DNA from: Sphingobium estronivorans
Lineage (GTDB): Bacteria; Pseudomonadota; Alphaproteobacteria; Sphingomonadales; Sphingomonadaceae
Reading direction: 5' to 3'
Length of the DNA stretch: 64,000 nucleotides
Assembly (NCBI RefSeq): GCF_008692605.1
Contig: NZ_LFCT01000027.1
Coordinates: forward strand, 1 to 64,000
Under the pieces are notes generated by a model. The model worked only from the letters and a program-made list of their open reading frames with translations. It did not search any database and was not told the DNA's origin. Positions 43,741 to 52,244 of this stretch are shown here, piece by piece; position 1 is the first letter of the stretch, and every line of letters begins with the position of its first letter. Both the position numbers and the translations under genes were made by a program.

Positions 43741-44928
43741 ATGCGTGTCCTGACCTTCCTCCACAGCTTCGAACCCGGCGGGGTCGAACGGGTCGCGTTA
43801 CGGCTGGTCCGCCAGTGGCGCGAGCAGGGCGTCGATGCGCCGCTGTTCATGGGGCGCCGCGACGGCGCGATGCAGCGGGAATTGGGCGAAGAGCTTGACG
43901 CGGACATGCCGCCGCGCGCCCGCTTTTCCATTGCATGGTGCGAAACGCTCTGGATGATCGCGATGCTGCCCGCCGCGATCCGGCGTTGGCGGCCCGACGT
44001 GCTGTTCTGTGCGGGTAACAGCTATGCGGTGGTCGCGGTGGCGATGAAATTGCTGCTCGGCGGTCGCTGTCCTCCGGTGGTGGCGAAGATCAGCAACGAT
44101 CTGGAACGACGCGACATGCCTTGGGCGGGACGGTTTTTTTACCGCCTCTGGCTGCGCGTGCAGGGGCACTTCATCGATCATTTCGTTGCCATGGCGCCCG
44201 GTCTGGAGGCCGAGATCGCGACGCTGGCCCGTCCTCGCCGTCCGGGGATCGGCATCATTCCCGATCCGGCGCTGTCGTCGGCACAGATCGACCGGCTGCG
44301 GGCGCGGACCTTGTCCGGAACGGCGGGAGAAGGCCGTCGCTTCGCGGCCATCGGCCGGCTGGTACGGCAGAAGAATTTCGCCCTGATGCTGGAGGCTTTT
44401 GCACTGGGCGCGGGCGTGCGGGACCGGCTGACCCTTTATGGCGATGGTCCCGATCGGGAGCGGCTGAAGAAGTTGGCCGACTGGCTGGGTATCGGCGAGC
44501 GCGTCGATTTCGCGGGCCATGTGACCGATCCTCTGTCCCGGATCGGGCGGGGCGATATTGTCCTGCTCTCCTCCGATTATGAAGGCGTTCCCGCCGTCAT
44601 ATTGGAGGCGCTGGCCGCCGGGCAGCCGATTATCGCGACGGAGTGCAGCGCGGCGATGCGTGCCTTGCTCCTCGACGGTGCGCTGGGTCGTCTGGTGCCG
44701 GTTGGCGATGTGACGGCCTTCGCCTGCGCCATCGCTGATGCCGAACGGATCGTTCAGGATGAAGCGGCCAGTCTTGCCCAGGCCCGCCATTTCACGCTGG
44801 AGGCGGCCGCCCCCTCCTATCTCACCCGTTTTGCCGCCACCGCGCGCCTTGGCAGTTCCGGCGAAAAATCCTGCCCGGAGCAACTGAGGCGCCCGCTCGG
44901 CGGCAACGTCACCTCTTCCAGCCAATGA
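43741..44928 (+). CDS. GT4-family glycosyltransferase
   Basis: 395 residues. GT-B fold: N-terminal FLHSFEPGGVERVALRLVRQ and, in the C-terminal half, FAAIGRLVRQKNFALMLEAF, LYGDGPDRERLKKL and the donor-binding SSDYEGVPAVILEALAAGQP with the E-x7-E pair. A nucleotide-sugar-dependent retaining transferase. It is followed after 13 bp by a membrane protein, so lipid-linked sugar assembly is plausible. Acceptor unknown. Confidence 0.88.
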   Translation: MRVLTFLHSFEPGGVERVALRLVRQWREQGVDAPLFMGRRDGAMQRELGEELDADMPPRARFSIAWCETLWMIAMLPAAIRRWRPDVLFCAGNSYAVVAVAMKLLLGGRCPPVVAKISNDLERRDMPWAGRFFYRLWLRVQGHFIDHFVAMAPGLEAEIATLARPRRPGIGIIPDPALSSAQIDRLRARTLSGTAGEGRRFAAIGRLVRQKNFALMLEAFALGAGVRDRLTLYGDGPDRERLKKLADWLGIGERVDFAGHVTDPLSRIGRGDIVLLSSDYEGVPAVILEALAAGQPIIATECSAAMRALLLDGALGRLVPVGDVTAFACAIADAERIVQDEAASLAQARHFTLEAAAPSYLTRFAATARLGSSGEKSCPEQLRRPLGGNVTSSSQ

Positions 44929-44941
44929 GAATGAGCATCCT

Positions 44942-45883
44942 ATGACCGGCGAATCCTCAACCGGCCTTTTAAGCCCCACGGTCGCATCGCTGGACAGTGC
45001 GCTTGATCCCAAGCCGCTGATCCAGTCGGGCCGCAACTGGACCCGATGGGCCGGGCCGCTTGTGTCCGTGCTGATCCTGGTCGTGGCCCTCCACCAATTC
45101 CGCGACATCGATCCGCGCCGCCTGTGGGCGCTGATGCCGGTGTCGTTCGCGTTCTGGATCGCCTTTGCGCTTTATTATCTGGGCGGGCCGATTTCCGAAT
45201 GGGTGATCTTCCGGCGGCTCTGGGCGATCCCGGCGGAGGGCTTCGTCGCGCTGCTGCGCAAGCTGGTCAGCAACGAGATTCTGCTCGGCTATCTGGGCGA
45301 GGTTTATTTCTATGCCTGGGCGCGGCGCAACGCCAGCATTACCACGGCTCCCTTCGGCGCGATCAAGGATGTGACCATATTGTCCGCGCTGGTCGGCAAT
45401 GGCGTGACGCTGTTGATGGTGGCGCTGGCGCTGCCGCTGCTGGGCGCAGTCGATGCCGGGCTGAACCGTTGGGAAGTCGGCGGGTCGATCCTGTTTGTAT
45501 TGGCGTCGTCGCTGGTGGCGATGCTGCTGCGGCGCCGGCTGTTCACCCTGCCGCGCGGGGATTTGTGGATGGTTTCGTCCATCCATCTCTTGCGTATCGT
45601 GGCGACGACAATGTTGGCGGCGGTGATGTGGCATTTGTTGTTGCCGGACATTGCGATCAGTTGGTGGATATTGCTCGGAACTCTTCGCCAGCTCATCTCA
45701 CGCCTGCCGCTGTTGCCCAACAAGGATGTGGTGTTCGCCAGCATGGCCGCCTTCCTGATCGGGCGTGACAGCGAGATCGCGTCGGCCATGGCGCTGATGG
45801 CGTCGCTGATCCTTGCCGCGCATCTGCTGGTTGGCATGGTGCTGGGCGTGACCGAACTGCTGCGCGAAAGCCGCGCCCAATGA
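44942..45883 (+). CDS. Polytopic membrane protein, LPG-synthase-TM-like
   Basis: 313 residues with about seven hydrophobic segments (for example WAGPLVSVLILVVALHQF, ALVGNGVTLLMVALALPLL, ASLILAAHLLVGMVLGV). The overall look is like the flippase-like or lysylphosphatidylglycerol-synthase membrane domain, but I recognise no firm signature. Between two glycosyltransferase genes it may move or anchor a lipid intermediate. Its stop overlaps the next start (ATGA). Confidence 0.7.
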   Translation: MTGESSTGLLSPTVASLDSALDPKPLIQSGRNWTRWAGPLVSVLILVVALHQFRDIDPRRLWALMPVSFAFWIAFALYYLGGPISEWVIFRRLWAIPAEGFVALLRKLVSNEILLGYLGEVYFYAWARRNASITTAPFGAIKDVTILSALVGNGVTLLMVALALPLLGAVDAGLNRWEVGGSILFVLASSLVAMLLRRRLFTLPRGDLWMVSSIHLLRIVATTMLAAVMWHLLLPDIAISWWILLGTLRQLISRLPLLPNKDVVFASMAAFLIGRDSEIASAMALMASLILAAHLLVGMVLGVTELLRESRAQ

Positions 45884-46383
45884 TCGCCGCGTTCCTTCTC
45901 GCAGGAGCGGCGATCCCGTCTACGCCTGATCTCGGCAAGGCTGAAGGGCAATGCCGGGCCAATGAAAACGGTCCGGCCTTTCTGGTAGAGGTACTAGGCC
46001 TCAAGGACCGCGCAGGCCGGCTGAAGCTGGAGCTTTATCCCGCCAATGACCAGGATTTCCTGGCCGACGACAATGTGCTGGTCGCGGCGGGCAAGACGTT
46101 CCGTCGGGTGGAGGAGGCGGTGCCGTCGTCCGGCCCCGTTCAGCTCTGCATCCGCGCGCCCGGTCCGGGCGTCTATGCGCTCAGCCTGATGCATGACCGG
46201 GACAGCAATCGCCGTTTCTCGCTGTCGGTCGACGGCATCGGTTTTCCGGGCAATCCCAAGCTCGGCTGGTCGAAGCCCCATGCCGCCGTCGCCAGGGCGA
46301 CGGTCGGATCGGGGCCGGCGCGGATCGCCATCACAATGAACTATCGCCGGGGACTCTTCTCCTTCGGCCCGCTGGAGAAATGA
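45880..46383 (+). CDS. DUF2141-domain secreted protein
   Basis: 167 residues with an N-terminal hydrophobic segment (MIAAFLLAGAAIPST). The DUF2141 pattern is visible: GRLKLELYPANDQDFL, then PGVYALSLMHDRDSNRRFS and GIGFPGNPKLGWSKPHA. Function of the domain is unknown; members are periplasmic. Coupled to the membrane-protein gene and 4 bp before a glycosyltransferase. Confidence 0.8.
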   Translation: MIAAFLLAGAAIPSTPDLGKAEGQCRANENGPAFLVEVLGLKDRAGRLKLELYPANDQDFLADDNVLVAAGKTFRRVEEAVPSSGPVQLCIRAPGPGVYALSLMHDRDSNRRFSLSVDGIGFPGNPKLGWSKPHAAVARATVGSGPARIAITMNYRRGLFSFGPLEK

Positions 46384-46387
46384 CGCG

Positions 46388-47563
46388 ATGCGCATCGTCG
46401 ATGTCTGCGCCTTTTATGCGCCCCGGGGCGGCGGGGTGAAAACCTATGTCCAACGCAAGCTCCAGGCCGGGGCGCAGGCGGGGCATGAGATCATCATCCT
46501 CGCCCCGTCGGACAACGACCGCGTGGTCGAAGCGCAGGGAGGAGGGCGCATCGTCATGCTGCCCGCGCGCCGCTTTCCGCTGGACCGCCGCTATTCCTAT
46601 TTCGACGACGAACAGTCGCTGCACGCCATGCTGGACCGTTTGCAGCCCGATCTGGTCGAGGCATCCTCGCCCTGGGCCAGCGCGGCGATGGTCGCCCGCT
46701 GGCAGGGCGATGCGCCCCGTGCGCTCATCATGCATGCCGATCCATTATCGGCCTATGCCTATCGCTGGTTCGGATCGGTGTTGAGCCGCGCGACCATCGA
46801 CAGGGGCTTCGACTGGTTCTGGCGCCATTTGCGGCGGCTGGATCAGAGTTTCGATCTGGTGGTGAGCGCCAGCGACAGCCTGTCGCAGCGGCTGTCCGCC
46901 GGGCGGCTGGAGCGGGTGGCGACGCTGCCCATGGGTGTGGAGCCGGGCTATTTCTCGCCTCGCCATCGCAATGCGGCGTTGCGGGCGCGCTTGCTGGAGC
47001 GTTGCGGGCTGAAGGAAGACGCGACGCTGCTGCTCGGGGTCGGACGGCATGCGCCCGAAAAGCGCTGGCCGCAGGTGATCGAAGCGGTGACATCGGCGGG
47101 CTATGCCAATCCGGTCGGGCTGGTGCTGGTCGGCGACGGTCGCGACCGGGCGCGGGTGCGGCGGGCAGCGGCGAACAATCCGCATATTCAGCTTCTGGCG
47201 CCCATGCATGACCGCGCCATGCTGGCGGAGATGCTGGCGAGCGCCGACGCGCTGGTGCACGGTTGCGAGGCGGAAACCTTCTGCATGGTCGCGGCGGAAG
47301 CGCGGGCCAGCGGCATTCCGATCATCGTGCCCGACGAAGGCGGCGCATCGGACCAGGTGGGGCATGGCGTGGGAGTGCGTTACCGGGCGGCACAGACGGA
47401 CAGCCTGGCAGCGGCGATCACCGCGTTCCTCGGCAGCGATCCCCGGGCGCAACGTCGGCGCGCCGCCCAAATGGCGGCATCGGTCATGACCATGGACGAT
47501 CATTTCACGCAGCTTTTCGCCATGTATCGCGAACTGGAAGGGAAGCGTCGCCATGCTGCCTGA
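46388..47563 (+). CDS. GT4-family glycosyltransferase
   Basis: 391 residues. N-terminal FYAPRGGGVKTYVQRKL and GRIVMLPARRFPLD; C-terminal donor domain LLGVGRHAPEKRWPQVIEAV, LVLVGDGRDRARVRRA and ALVHGCEAETFCMVAAEA with the E-x7-E motif. It resembles mannosyltransferases that act on lipid acceptors. Last gene of the plus-strand envelope run; no obvious terminator follows. Confidence 0.88.
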   Translation: MRIVDVCAFYAPRGGGVKTYVQRKLQAGAQAGHEIIILAPSDNDRVVEAQGGGRIVMLPARRFPLDRRYSYFDDEQSLHAMLDRLQPDLVEASSPWASAAMVARWQGDAPRALIMHADPLSAYAYRWFGSVLSRATIDRGFDWFWRHLRRLDQSFDLVVSASDSLSQRLSAGRLERVATLPMGVEPGYFSPRHRNAALRARLLERCGLKEDATLLLGVGRHAPEKRWPQVIEAVTSAGYANPVGLVLVGDGRDRARVRRAAANNPHIQLLAPMHDRAMLAEMLASADALVHGCEAETFCMVAAEARASGIPIIVPDEGGASDQVGHGVGVRYRAAQTDSLAAAITAFLGSDPRAQRRRAAQMAASVMTMDDHFTQLFAMYRELEGKRRHAA

Positions 47564-47855
47564 AATAATTTCAGGCCAGATGGCGTCGCCCATCCATGCG
47601 GACATCGCAGAGAATGAAGGCAGCTGGACCCTGTTTCGAGTGCGGGAAAAGGCAAACCGGTCCGCGCGGCGCCCTTTCATCCGATCCATGCCTATCTTTT
47701 CCATGCGCAAACGGAACCGCTCCAATCCGGCCGACAGCGCGTCCGCCGCTGGGGAGGCGCATCATTGCGGCCTCCGCCACGTCCACAGCTGCGGCAACTG
47801 GTCGATCATGGCCGCCATATTGTGGTGGGCGTTGCGGACCCCGAAATAGCCGTTT
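47564..47855. other. Intergenic region with no confident gene
   Basis: 292 bp between the glycosyltransferase and the convergent TetR gene. All three plus frames are open over long parts (one ~98 codons from 47553), but none has a ribosome-binding site or recognisable motif. One frame reads RQLVDHGRHIVVGVADPEIA, which looks protein-like and could be the tail of a decayed gene. I cannot name it. Confidence 0.4.
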
Positions 47856-48431
47856 TCAGGAAGCCGTATCGCCGGACGGGATCAGGGCGTTGCGCGCGGC
47901 GGCCATGATCTCCTCCGACAGGGCCGGGTCGGCGACGGCGCGGGCAAGGACCATGGCCCCGACCATCTGCGCCATGCGGGCGAGGGCATCCGGGCGCGAA
48001 ATGTCCGGTGATGAAGTTTCAATGATATTCGTCAGATCGTTGAAACCGTTACGAAAAGCTGCGGATAATTCGCCACCCTGCCGGGCCGCGTCCGGACCGA
48101 GCGCCAGCAGCGCGCAACCCGTTTCCGGTGCGTCCCGATTGCGTATGCTCACATAATCGGCGGCTATGGCCGATGCCGCATCGTCCGGCCCTGCCTCTTG
48201 CGCCAGCGCGCGCCAGCGTTTCGCGCCATTGGCCAGCGAACGGGCGCAGGCTTCGGCGGCGAGCGTCTGTTTCGAGGCGAACTGATTGTAAAATCCGCCA
48301 TGGGTCAGCCCGCATTCGCGCATCACTTCATTGATGCCGACGCCTTCCACGCCGCGCGCGCGGAACAGGCGCGATGCGGCTTCGATCACCTTCTCCCGAT
48401 TGTGGGCTGCCTGTTCCCGGCTAACCTTCAT
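47856..48431 (-). CDS. TetR/AcrR-family regulator
   Basis: 191 residues from the ATG at 48431; a GTG two codons earlier is possible. HTH VGINEVMRECGLTHGGFYNQ with a following FASKQTLAAEACARSL is a TetR DNA-binding domain; the C-terminal part is an unknown ligand domain. It is divergent from an MFS transporter across 78 bp, the usual arrangement for a repressor of its neighbour. Confidence 0.88.
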   Translation of the reverse strand: MKVSREQAAHNREKVIEAASRLFRARGVEGVGINEVMRECGLTHGGFYNQFASKQTLAAEACARSLANGAKRWRALAQEAGPDDAASAIAADYVSIRNRDAPETGCALLALGPDAARQGGELSAAFRNGFNDLTNIIETSSPDISRPDALARMAQMVGAMVLARAVADPALSEEIMAAARNALIPSGDTAS

Positions 48432-48509
48432 ATCCACAGCGCTCCGATTGGCCTCTTGACCTTATATATGATGACTATCATTTAACGCCAGTCTGATTTT
48501 TGCCGCGAA

Positions 48510-49811
48510 ATGGGGACTCGCATGTTTTCCGCCGCTCTGGCCCGCTTTCTGGCAGGCCGCCATGTTCATTATGGATGGGTGGTGCTGTTCGCCACCTTCC
48601 TGACCATGCTTGTGGTCGCGGGCGCCGTCGGCGCGCCGGGCGTGTTCATCGTGCCGCTGCAAAAGGAATTCGGCTGGAGCGCGGCGGATATTTCGGGCGC
48701 GCTCGCCATCCGCTTCCTGCTGTTCGGCGGCATGGGACCCTTTGCCGCCGCGTTCATGAACCGCTTCGGCGTCAGGCGGATGATGCTGATTTCGCTGTCC
48801 ATCGTTATCACGGGACTGCTGCTGTCGCTGGGCATGAACCAATTGTGGCAGCTGGTCTGGCTGTGGGGGATCGTGATCGGTATCGGCACGGGCCTGACCG
48901 CCGTAGTGTTGGGCGCGACGGTGGCGACGCGCTGGTTTACGGAACGGCGCGGATTGGTCATGGGACTCCTGTCGGCCAGTACCGCGACCGGGCAGCTGGC
49001 GTTCCTGCCGCTGCTCGCCAGCCTGACAGAGCATTTCGGCTGGCGCGCGGCGATGCTGCTGGTGTGTGGCGCGATCCTGCTGGCGGCGGCGGCCGCACTG
49101 CTGCTGATGCGCGACCGGCCCTCCGATCTCGGCTTGCCGCCCTATGGCGAAAGCGAGGTTCATCCAGTCATGCCACAGCCCGCCAGTCTCGGCGCGCTGT
49201 TGATGACGCCGCGGCGGATCCTGGCCGAAGCATCGCGCGTGCGGAGTTTCTGGATCCTTTTCTTCTCCTTCTACATTTGCGGGGCCAGTACCAATGGCCT
49301 CGTCCAGACCCATTTTATCTCTCTCTGCGGCGATTACGGGCTGGCGGCGGTGGGCGCGGCGTCGATGCTGGCGATGATGGGGTTGTTCGATTTTGCGGGA
49401 ACGCTCGGATCAGGCTGGCTGTCGGACCGGTTCGACAATCGCTGGCTGCTATTCTGGTATTATGGGTTGCGCGGGCTTTCGCTGCTCTATCTGCCGTTCA
49501 GCGATTTCTCGCTCTACAGCCTGTCCATCTTCGCCATGTTCTATGGGCTGGACTGGGTGGCGACCGTGCCGCCGACGGTCAGGCTGACGGCGCAGCGCTT
49601 CGGGCCGGAAAGGGCGAATGTGGTCTTCGGCTGGATCTTCGCCGGGCATCAGCTTGGCGCGGCCAGTGCGGCGCTGGCGGGCGGGCTTTCCCGCACGGCC
49701 TGGCAAAGCTATATGCCCGCTTTCGTCGCGGCGGGCCTGTTGTGCCTGATCGGCGCGGTGCTGGTCTTGTTGATCGATCGCGGGCGGAGCCGGTCTGTCG
49801 CGCTCGCCTGA
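48510..49811 (+). CDS. MFS transporter
   Basis: 433 residues with about 12 membrane segments. The first loop motif is GGMGPFAAAFMNRFGVRRMM; the second half has GSGWLSDRFDNRWLLFW. It resembles organic-anion or monocarboxylate carriers. The start at 48510 is used; M5 (48522) is possible. It is divergent from a TetR regulator and followed by an SDR after 18 bp, suggesting import and first oxidation of one compound. Confidence 0.88.
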   Translation: MGTRMFSAALARFLAGRHVHYGWVVLFATFLTMLVVAGAVGAPGVFIVPLQKEFGWSAADISGALAIRFLLFGGMGPFAAAFMNRFGVRRMMLISLSIVITGLLLSLGMNQLWQLVWLWGIVIGIGTGLTAVVLGATVATRWFTERRGLVMGLLSASTATGQLAFLPLLASLTEHFGWRAAMLLVCGAILLAAAAALLLMRDRPSDLGLPPYGESEVHPVMPQPASLGALLMTPRRILAEASRVRSFWILFFSFYICGASTNGLVQTHFISLCGDYGLAAVGAASMLAMMGLFDFAGTLGSGWLSDRFDNRWLLFWYYGLRGLSLLYLPFSDFSLYSLSIFAMFYGLDWVATVPPTVRLTAQRFGPERANVVFGWIFAGHQLGAASAALAGGLSRTAWQSYMPAFVAAGLLCLIGAVLVLLIDRGRSRSVALA

Positions 49812-49829
49812 CGGATGGGGAAGGGAAGC

Positions 49830-50561
49830 ATGCTGCAAGGAAAGACCGCCCTCATAACCGGTGCCGCGCGCGGGTTGGGGCGCGAGATCGCGCGCGGTCT
49901 GGCGGGGGCGGGCGCGCATGTGCTGCTCCATGCCCGCAGCGCGGAACCGCTTGCGGCGATAGCCGCCGACATCATCGCCTCGGGCGGAACGGGCGAACCG
50001 CTGACCTTCGACCTGGAGGACGGCCAAGCCCTCCAGGCCGCGCTGGAGCGATGCGGCTCCATCGACATATTGGTCAATAATGCGGGCCATCGGGATCGCA
50101 GGCCGATCGAGCAACTGGACCGGCCTGCGCTGCGGCGGATGCTGGAGGTCAATCTGGTCGCGCCGTTCGACCTCGCCCGGTCCATCGTGCCTGCGATGAA
50201 GGCCGGCGGGCGGATCATCAACATCACGTCCATCGCCGGTCAGATCGCGCGGTCCGGCGACGCCGCCTATACCATGTCGAAGGGCGGGCTCGACGCGCTG
50301 ACCCGCGCGCTGGCGGCGGAACTGGGCGGGCGGGGCATCACGGTCAATGCCGTCGCGCCCGGCTTCTTCGCCACCGACGCCAATGCGGAGATGATCGCGG
50401 ACCCCTCCATTGCCGAGCATCTCGACCGGCGAACCTCCCTGGGCCGCTGGGGCCGGCCGGAAGAAATTGTCGGCCCGGTCCTGTTCCTGGCTTCGGACGC
50501 GGCCTCCTATGTCACCGGGCAGGTGCTGGCGGTGGACGGCGGCTACACCGCCCACTTCTGA
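49830..50561 (+). CDS. Short-chain dehydrogenase/reductase, FabG-like
   Basis: 243 residues from the ATG at 49830 (AAGGGAAG upstream). TGAARGLGREIA, VNNAGHRDRR, catalytic NITSIAGQIA and YTMSKGGLD (Y-x-x-x-K), then NAVAPGFFATDAN and GQVLAVDGGYTAHF. Arg after the second strand (HARSAEP) favours NADP(H). It follows an MFS gene and converges on the SDR relic. Confidence 0.9.
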   Translation: MLQGKTALITGAARGLGREIARGLAGAGAHVLLHARSAEPLAAIAADIIASGGTGEPLTFDLEDGQALQAALERCGSIDILVNNAGHRDRRPIEQLDRPALRRMLEVNLVAPFDLARSIVPAMKAGGRIINITSIAGQIARSGDAAYTMSKGGLDALTRALAAELGGRGITVNAVAPGFFATDANAEMIADPSIAEHLDRRTSLGRWGRPEEIVGPVLFLASDAASYVTGQVLAVDGGYTAHF

Positions 50562-50566
50562 TCCGC

Positions 50567-50891
50567 TCAGACGCGCTCGGGACGGAGGATGACGTCGCTG
50601 CCGCCGTCGATGAAGACGATCTGACCCAGCATATAGCGATTTTCCATGTTCAGCAGGAAATCGAGCAGTTCGGCGATCTCCGCCCGCCGGGCATAGCCGT
50701 CGACCGCGGCAGACTCATTACCGGCAAGGCATAGATCCACCACCGTGCGGTTGGACGGCAGGAAGGCGGCGGTGGAGCAGATGGCGACGGCGCGCGGACG
50801 GGCGGATTTCGCCAGCATCGGCCGCAGGCCGTCCAGCGGTGGCGGCGCCGATCCCCGATGCGGCGCCCGTGACAACGATGGTTCGGCTTAT
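50567..50891 (-). pseudogene. Decayed short-chain dehydrogenase with lost start codon
   Basis: Reading from 50891 on the minus strand, SRTIVVTGAASGIGAATA is an intact SDR cofactor loop, but its start is now ATA (50889-50891) where an ATG is expected. The upstream gene ends in TAA across the same bases, as if an ATGA overlap had become ATAA. About a dozen codons later the frame changes. In another frame follow LDGLRPMLAKSARPRAVAIC, CLAGNESAAVDGYARRAEIA and GQIVFIDGGSDVILRP. The Y-x-x-x-K catalytic region is missing (second deletion). The pattern resembles 3-alpha-hydroxysteroid dehydrogenase/carbonyl reductases. Probably non-functional. Confidence 0.7.
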
Positions 50892-51316
50892 CCGAATACG
50901 TCCATCGAACCGATGACTGCGCGATTATGCTTGTGCCGTTCGGACAGCTGCCAGCGCCCGTCGATACGAACCCAGACGTCGTGATAATCGCCCAGCGAAC
51001 GAAAATTGGGTTCCGACGCATCGCCCCGACCCAGATGCATGTCGCTGACATAGCAGCGGCTTCGCGCCCGGTCGCCCTCGACCTCCACGATCAAATTGCC
51101 CAGCAGATGCTGACTGGTGCCGCAGGCGTCCAGATATTGGCGGATGAGGGCGACGATGGCGTCGCTGCCCTTCAGCGGGCCGGTGCCTAATTCGGCCGTC
51201 GCGTCCTCGGTCAATATGGCCTTCAGCGTCGGCCAGTCGCGATCGTCCATGGCGCGGGCGAACCGCGTCAGTTCCCGGCCGATCTCATAATGCGCCTGCA
51301 TGGCTTCCATGTTCAT
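50888..51316 (-). CDS. NTF2-like (SnoaL-type) protein
   Basis: 142 residues from the ATG at 51316 (GGGAGAGACGGG upstream). NTF2 fold: YEIGRELTRFARAMDDRDWP, LKAILTEDATAELGTG, VALIRQYLDACG and YHDVWVRIDGRWQLSERH. Probably an isomerase, dehydratase or binding protein. It is near the end of the minus-strand operon, 30 bp after a second NTF2-like gene; its stop shares bases with the lost start of the SDR relic. Confidence 0.85.
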   Translation of the reverse strand: MNMEAMQAHYEIGRELTRFARAMDDRDWPTLKAILTEDATAELGTGPLKGSDAIVALIRQYLDACGTSQHLLGNLIVEVEGDRARSRCYVSDMHLGRGDASEPNFRSLGDYHDVWVRIDGRWQLSERHKHNRAVIGSMDVFG

Positions 51317-51346
51317 CCCGTCTCTCCCAAGCGTAAAGGGTTTCCG

Positions 51347-51793
51347 TCAACCATGTTCGACCCGCAACCGGCTGAGACGGATGGCGGCGATCTTCCATTC
51401 GCCCGCGACGTGGCGATAGCGTTCATGATAATGGCCCCAGCCATGCAGCCAGCGGTAGGGCAGGGTTGAAGAGGCGTCGGGCCACACCCAGTCCTCCATG
51501 GCCCAGATGCCCTGCGCATGGTCCGCATCCTCCAGCCGGATTTCGGGCATATGCCCATGGTGGACCGTCGTCACGTTCGCCAGCGTCGGCGCCAGCATCG
51601 CCACATAGGGCTCGGCGCCGTGGATCAGCAGGGCCTCATTGCGTTCCGGCGCCGAGTCCCGGAAATCCGCGATCAGGTCTGGCGTGAACACCGCCTGCAA
51701 CCCCGCCCAGTCCTTGCCGTCCATCGTGCGGAAATAGCGGGCCTTGAGCATTTCGATTTCGCGAAGGGCGAGCAGCCGTGCCGCATCATCCAT
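51347..51793 (-). CDS. NTF2-like (SnoaL-type) protein
   Basis: 148 residues, preceded by GGGGGAGGCAAG. LREIEMLKARYFRTMDGKDW, LQAVFTPDLIADF, TTVHHGHMPEIRLEDADHAQ and WGHYHERYRHVAGEWKIAAI are typical of the SnoaL_4 group, where a histidine-rich centre suggests a base-catalysed reaction. It lies between the lipocalin-like gene (21-bp gap) and the other NTF2 gene (30-bp gap). The two are paralogs at the family level only. Confidence 0.85.
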   Translation of the reverse strand: MDDAARLLALREIEMLKARYFRTMDGKDWAGLQAVFTPDLIADFRDSAPERNEALLIHGAEPYVAMLAPTLANVTTVHHGHMPEIRLEDADHAQGIWAMEDWVWPDASSTLPYRWLHGWGHYHERYRHVAGEWKIAAIRLSRLRVEHG

Positions 51794-51814
51794 ATCGACT
51801 TGCCTCCCCCTTCA

Positions 51815-52234
51815 TCAGGCGCGCCGCCATTCGATGCTGACCAGATCGCCGCCGACCTCCGCCTCCAGGAACAATCGATCGCCCTCGAAGCGGAACCGGC
51901 GGGGTTGCTGTGATCCGGTCCAGTCCGGATACCATGCGCCGTCGACGTGATGCGTGACGATCCCCGCCGCGTCGTCGACGGTGTAGGCCCCGAAATAGCC
52001 GCTATAGGCGCGCACGGCGGTGCCCAGCGCGGCGTCCTTGACCTCATCGATGGTAAACGTGCCCAGCGGCGGCCGGTTCGCCATCATCAGATGGCAGCTC
52101 ATATGGCCGTCGGCGCTGTACATGATCTGCCCGATGGCGTCGCGGCCGAAGGGGAACGCATCGGTCCCATCGGCCCGATGCGTCGTCCAGAGCACCAACT
52201 GCCAGGCGCCGACGAATTTTTCGCGATCGCCCAC
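51815..52234 (-). CDS. Lipocalin-like-domain protein
   Basis: 139 residues from a GTG at 52232-52234, six nt after GGAGGGACGAC. FVGAWQLVLWTTHRADG and MYSADGHMSCHLMMANRPPL are characteristic of the bacterial lipocalin-like domain (PF13924 type), and YFGAYTVDDAAGIVTHHVDG continues the barrel. Such proteins occur in secondary-metabolite and aromatic-degradation clusters, where they may bind or isomerise hydrophobic intermediates. No signal peptide. Coupled by short gaps to the SDR and NTF2 genes. Confidence 0.85.
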   Translation of the reverse strand: MGDREKFVGAWQLVLWTTHRADGTDAFPFGRDAIGQIMYSADGHMSCHLMMANRPPLGTFTIDEVKDAALGTAVRAYSGYFGAYTVDDAAGIVTHHVDGAWYPDWTGSQQPRRFRFEGDRLFLEAEVGGDLVSIEWRRA

Positions 52235-52244
52235 GTCGTCCCTC

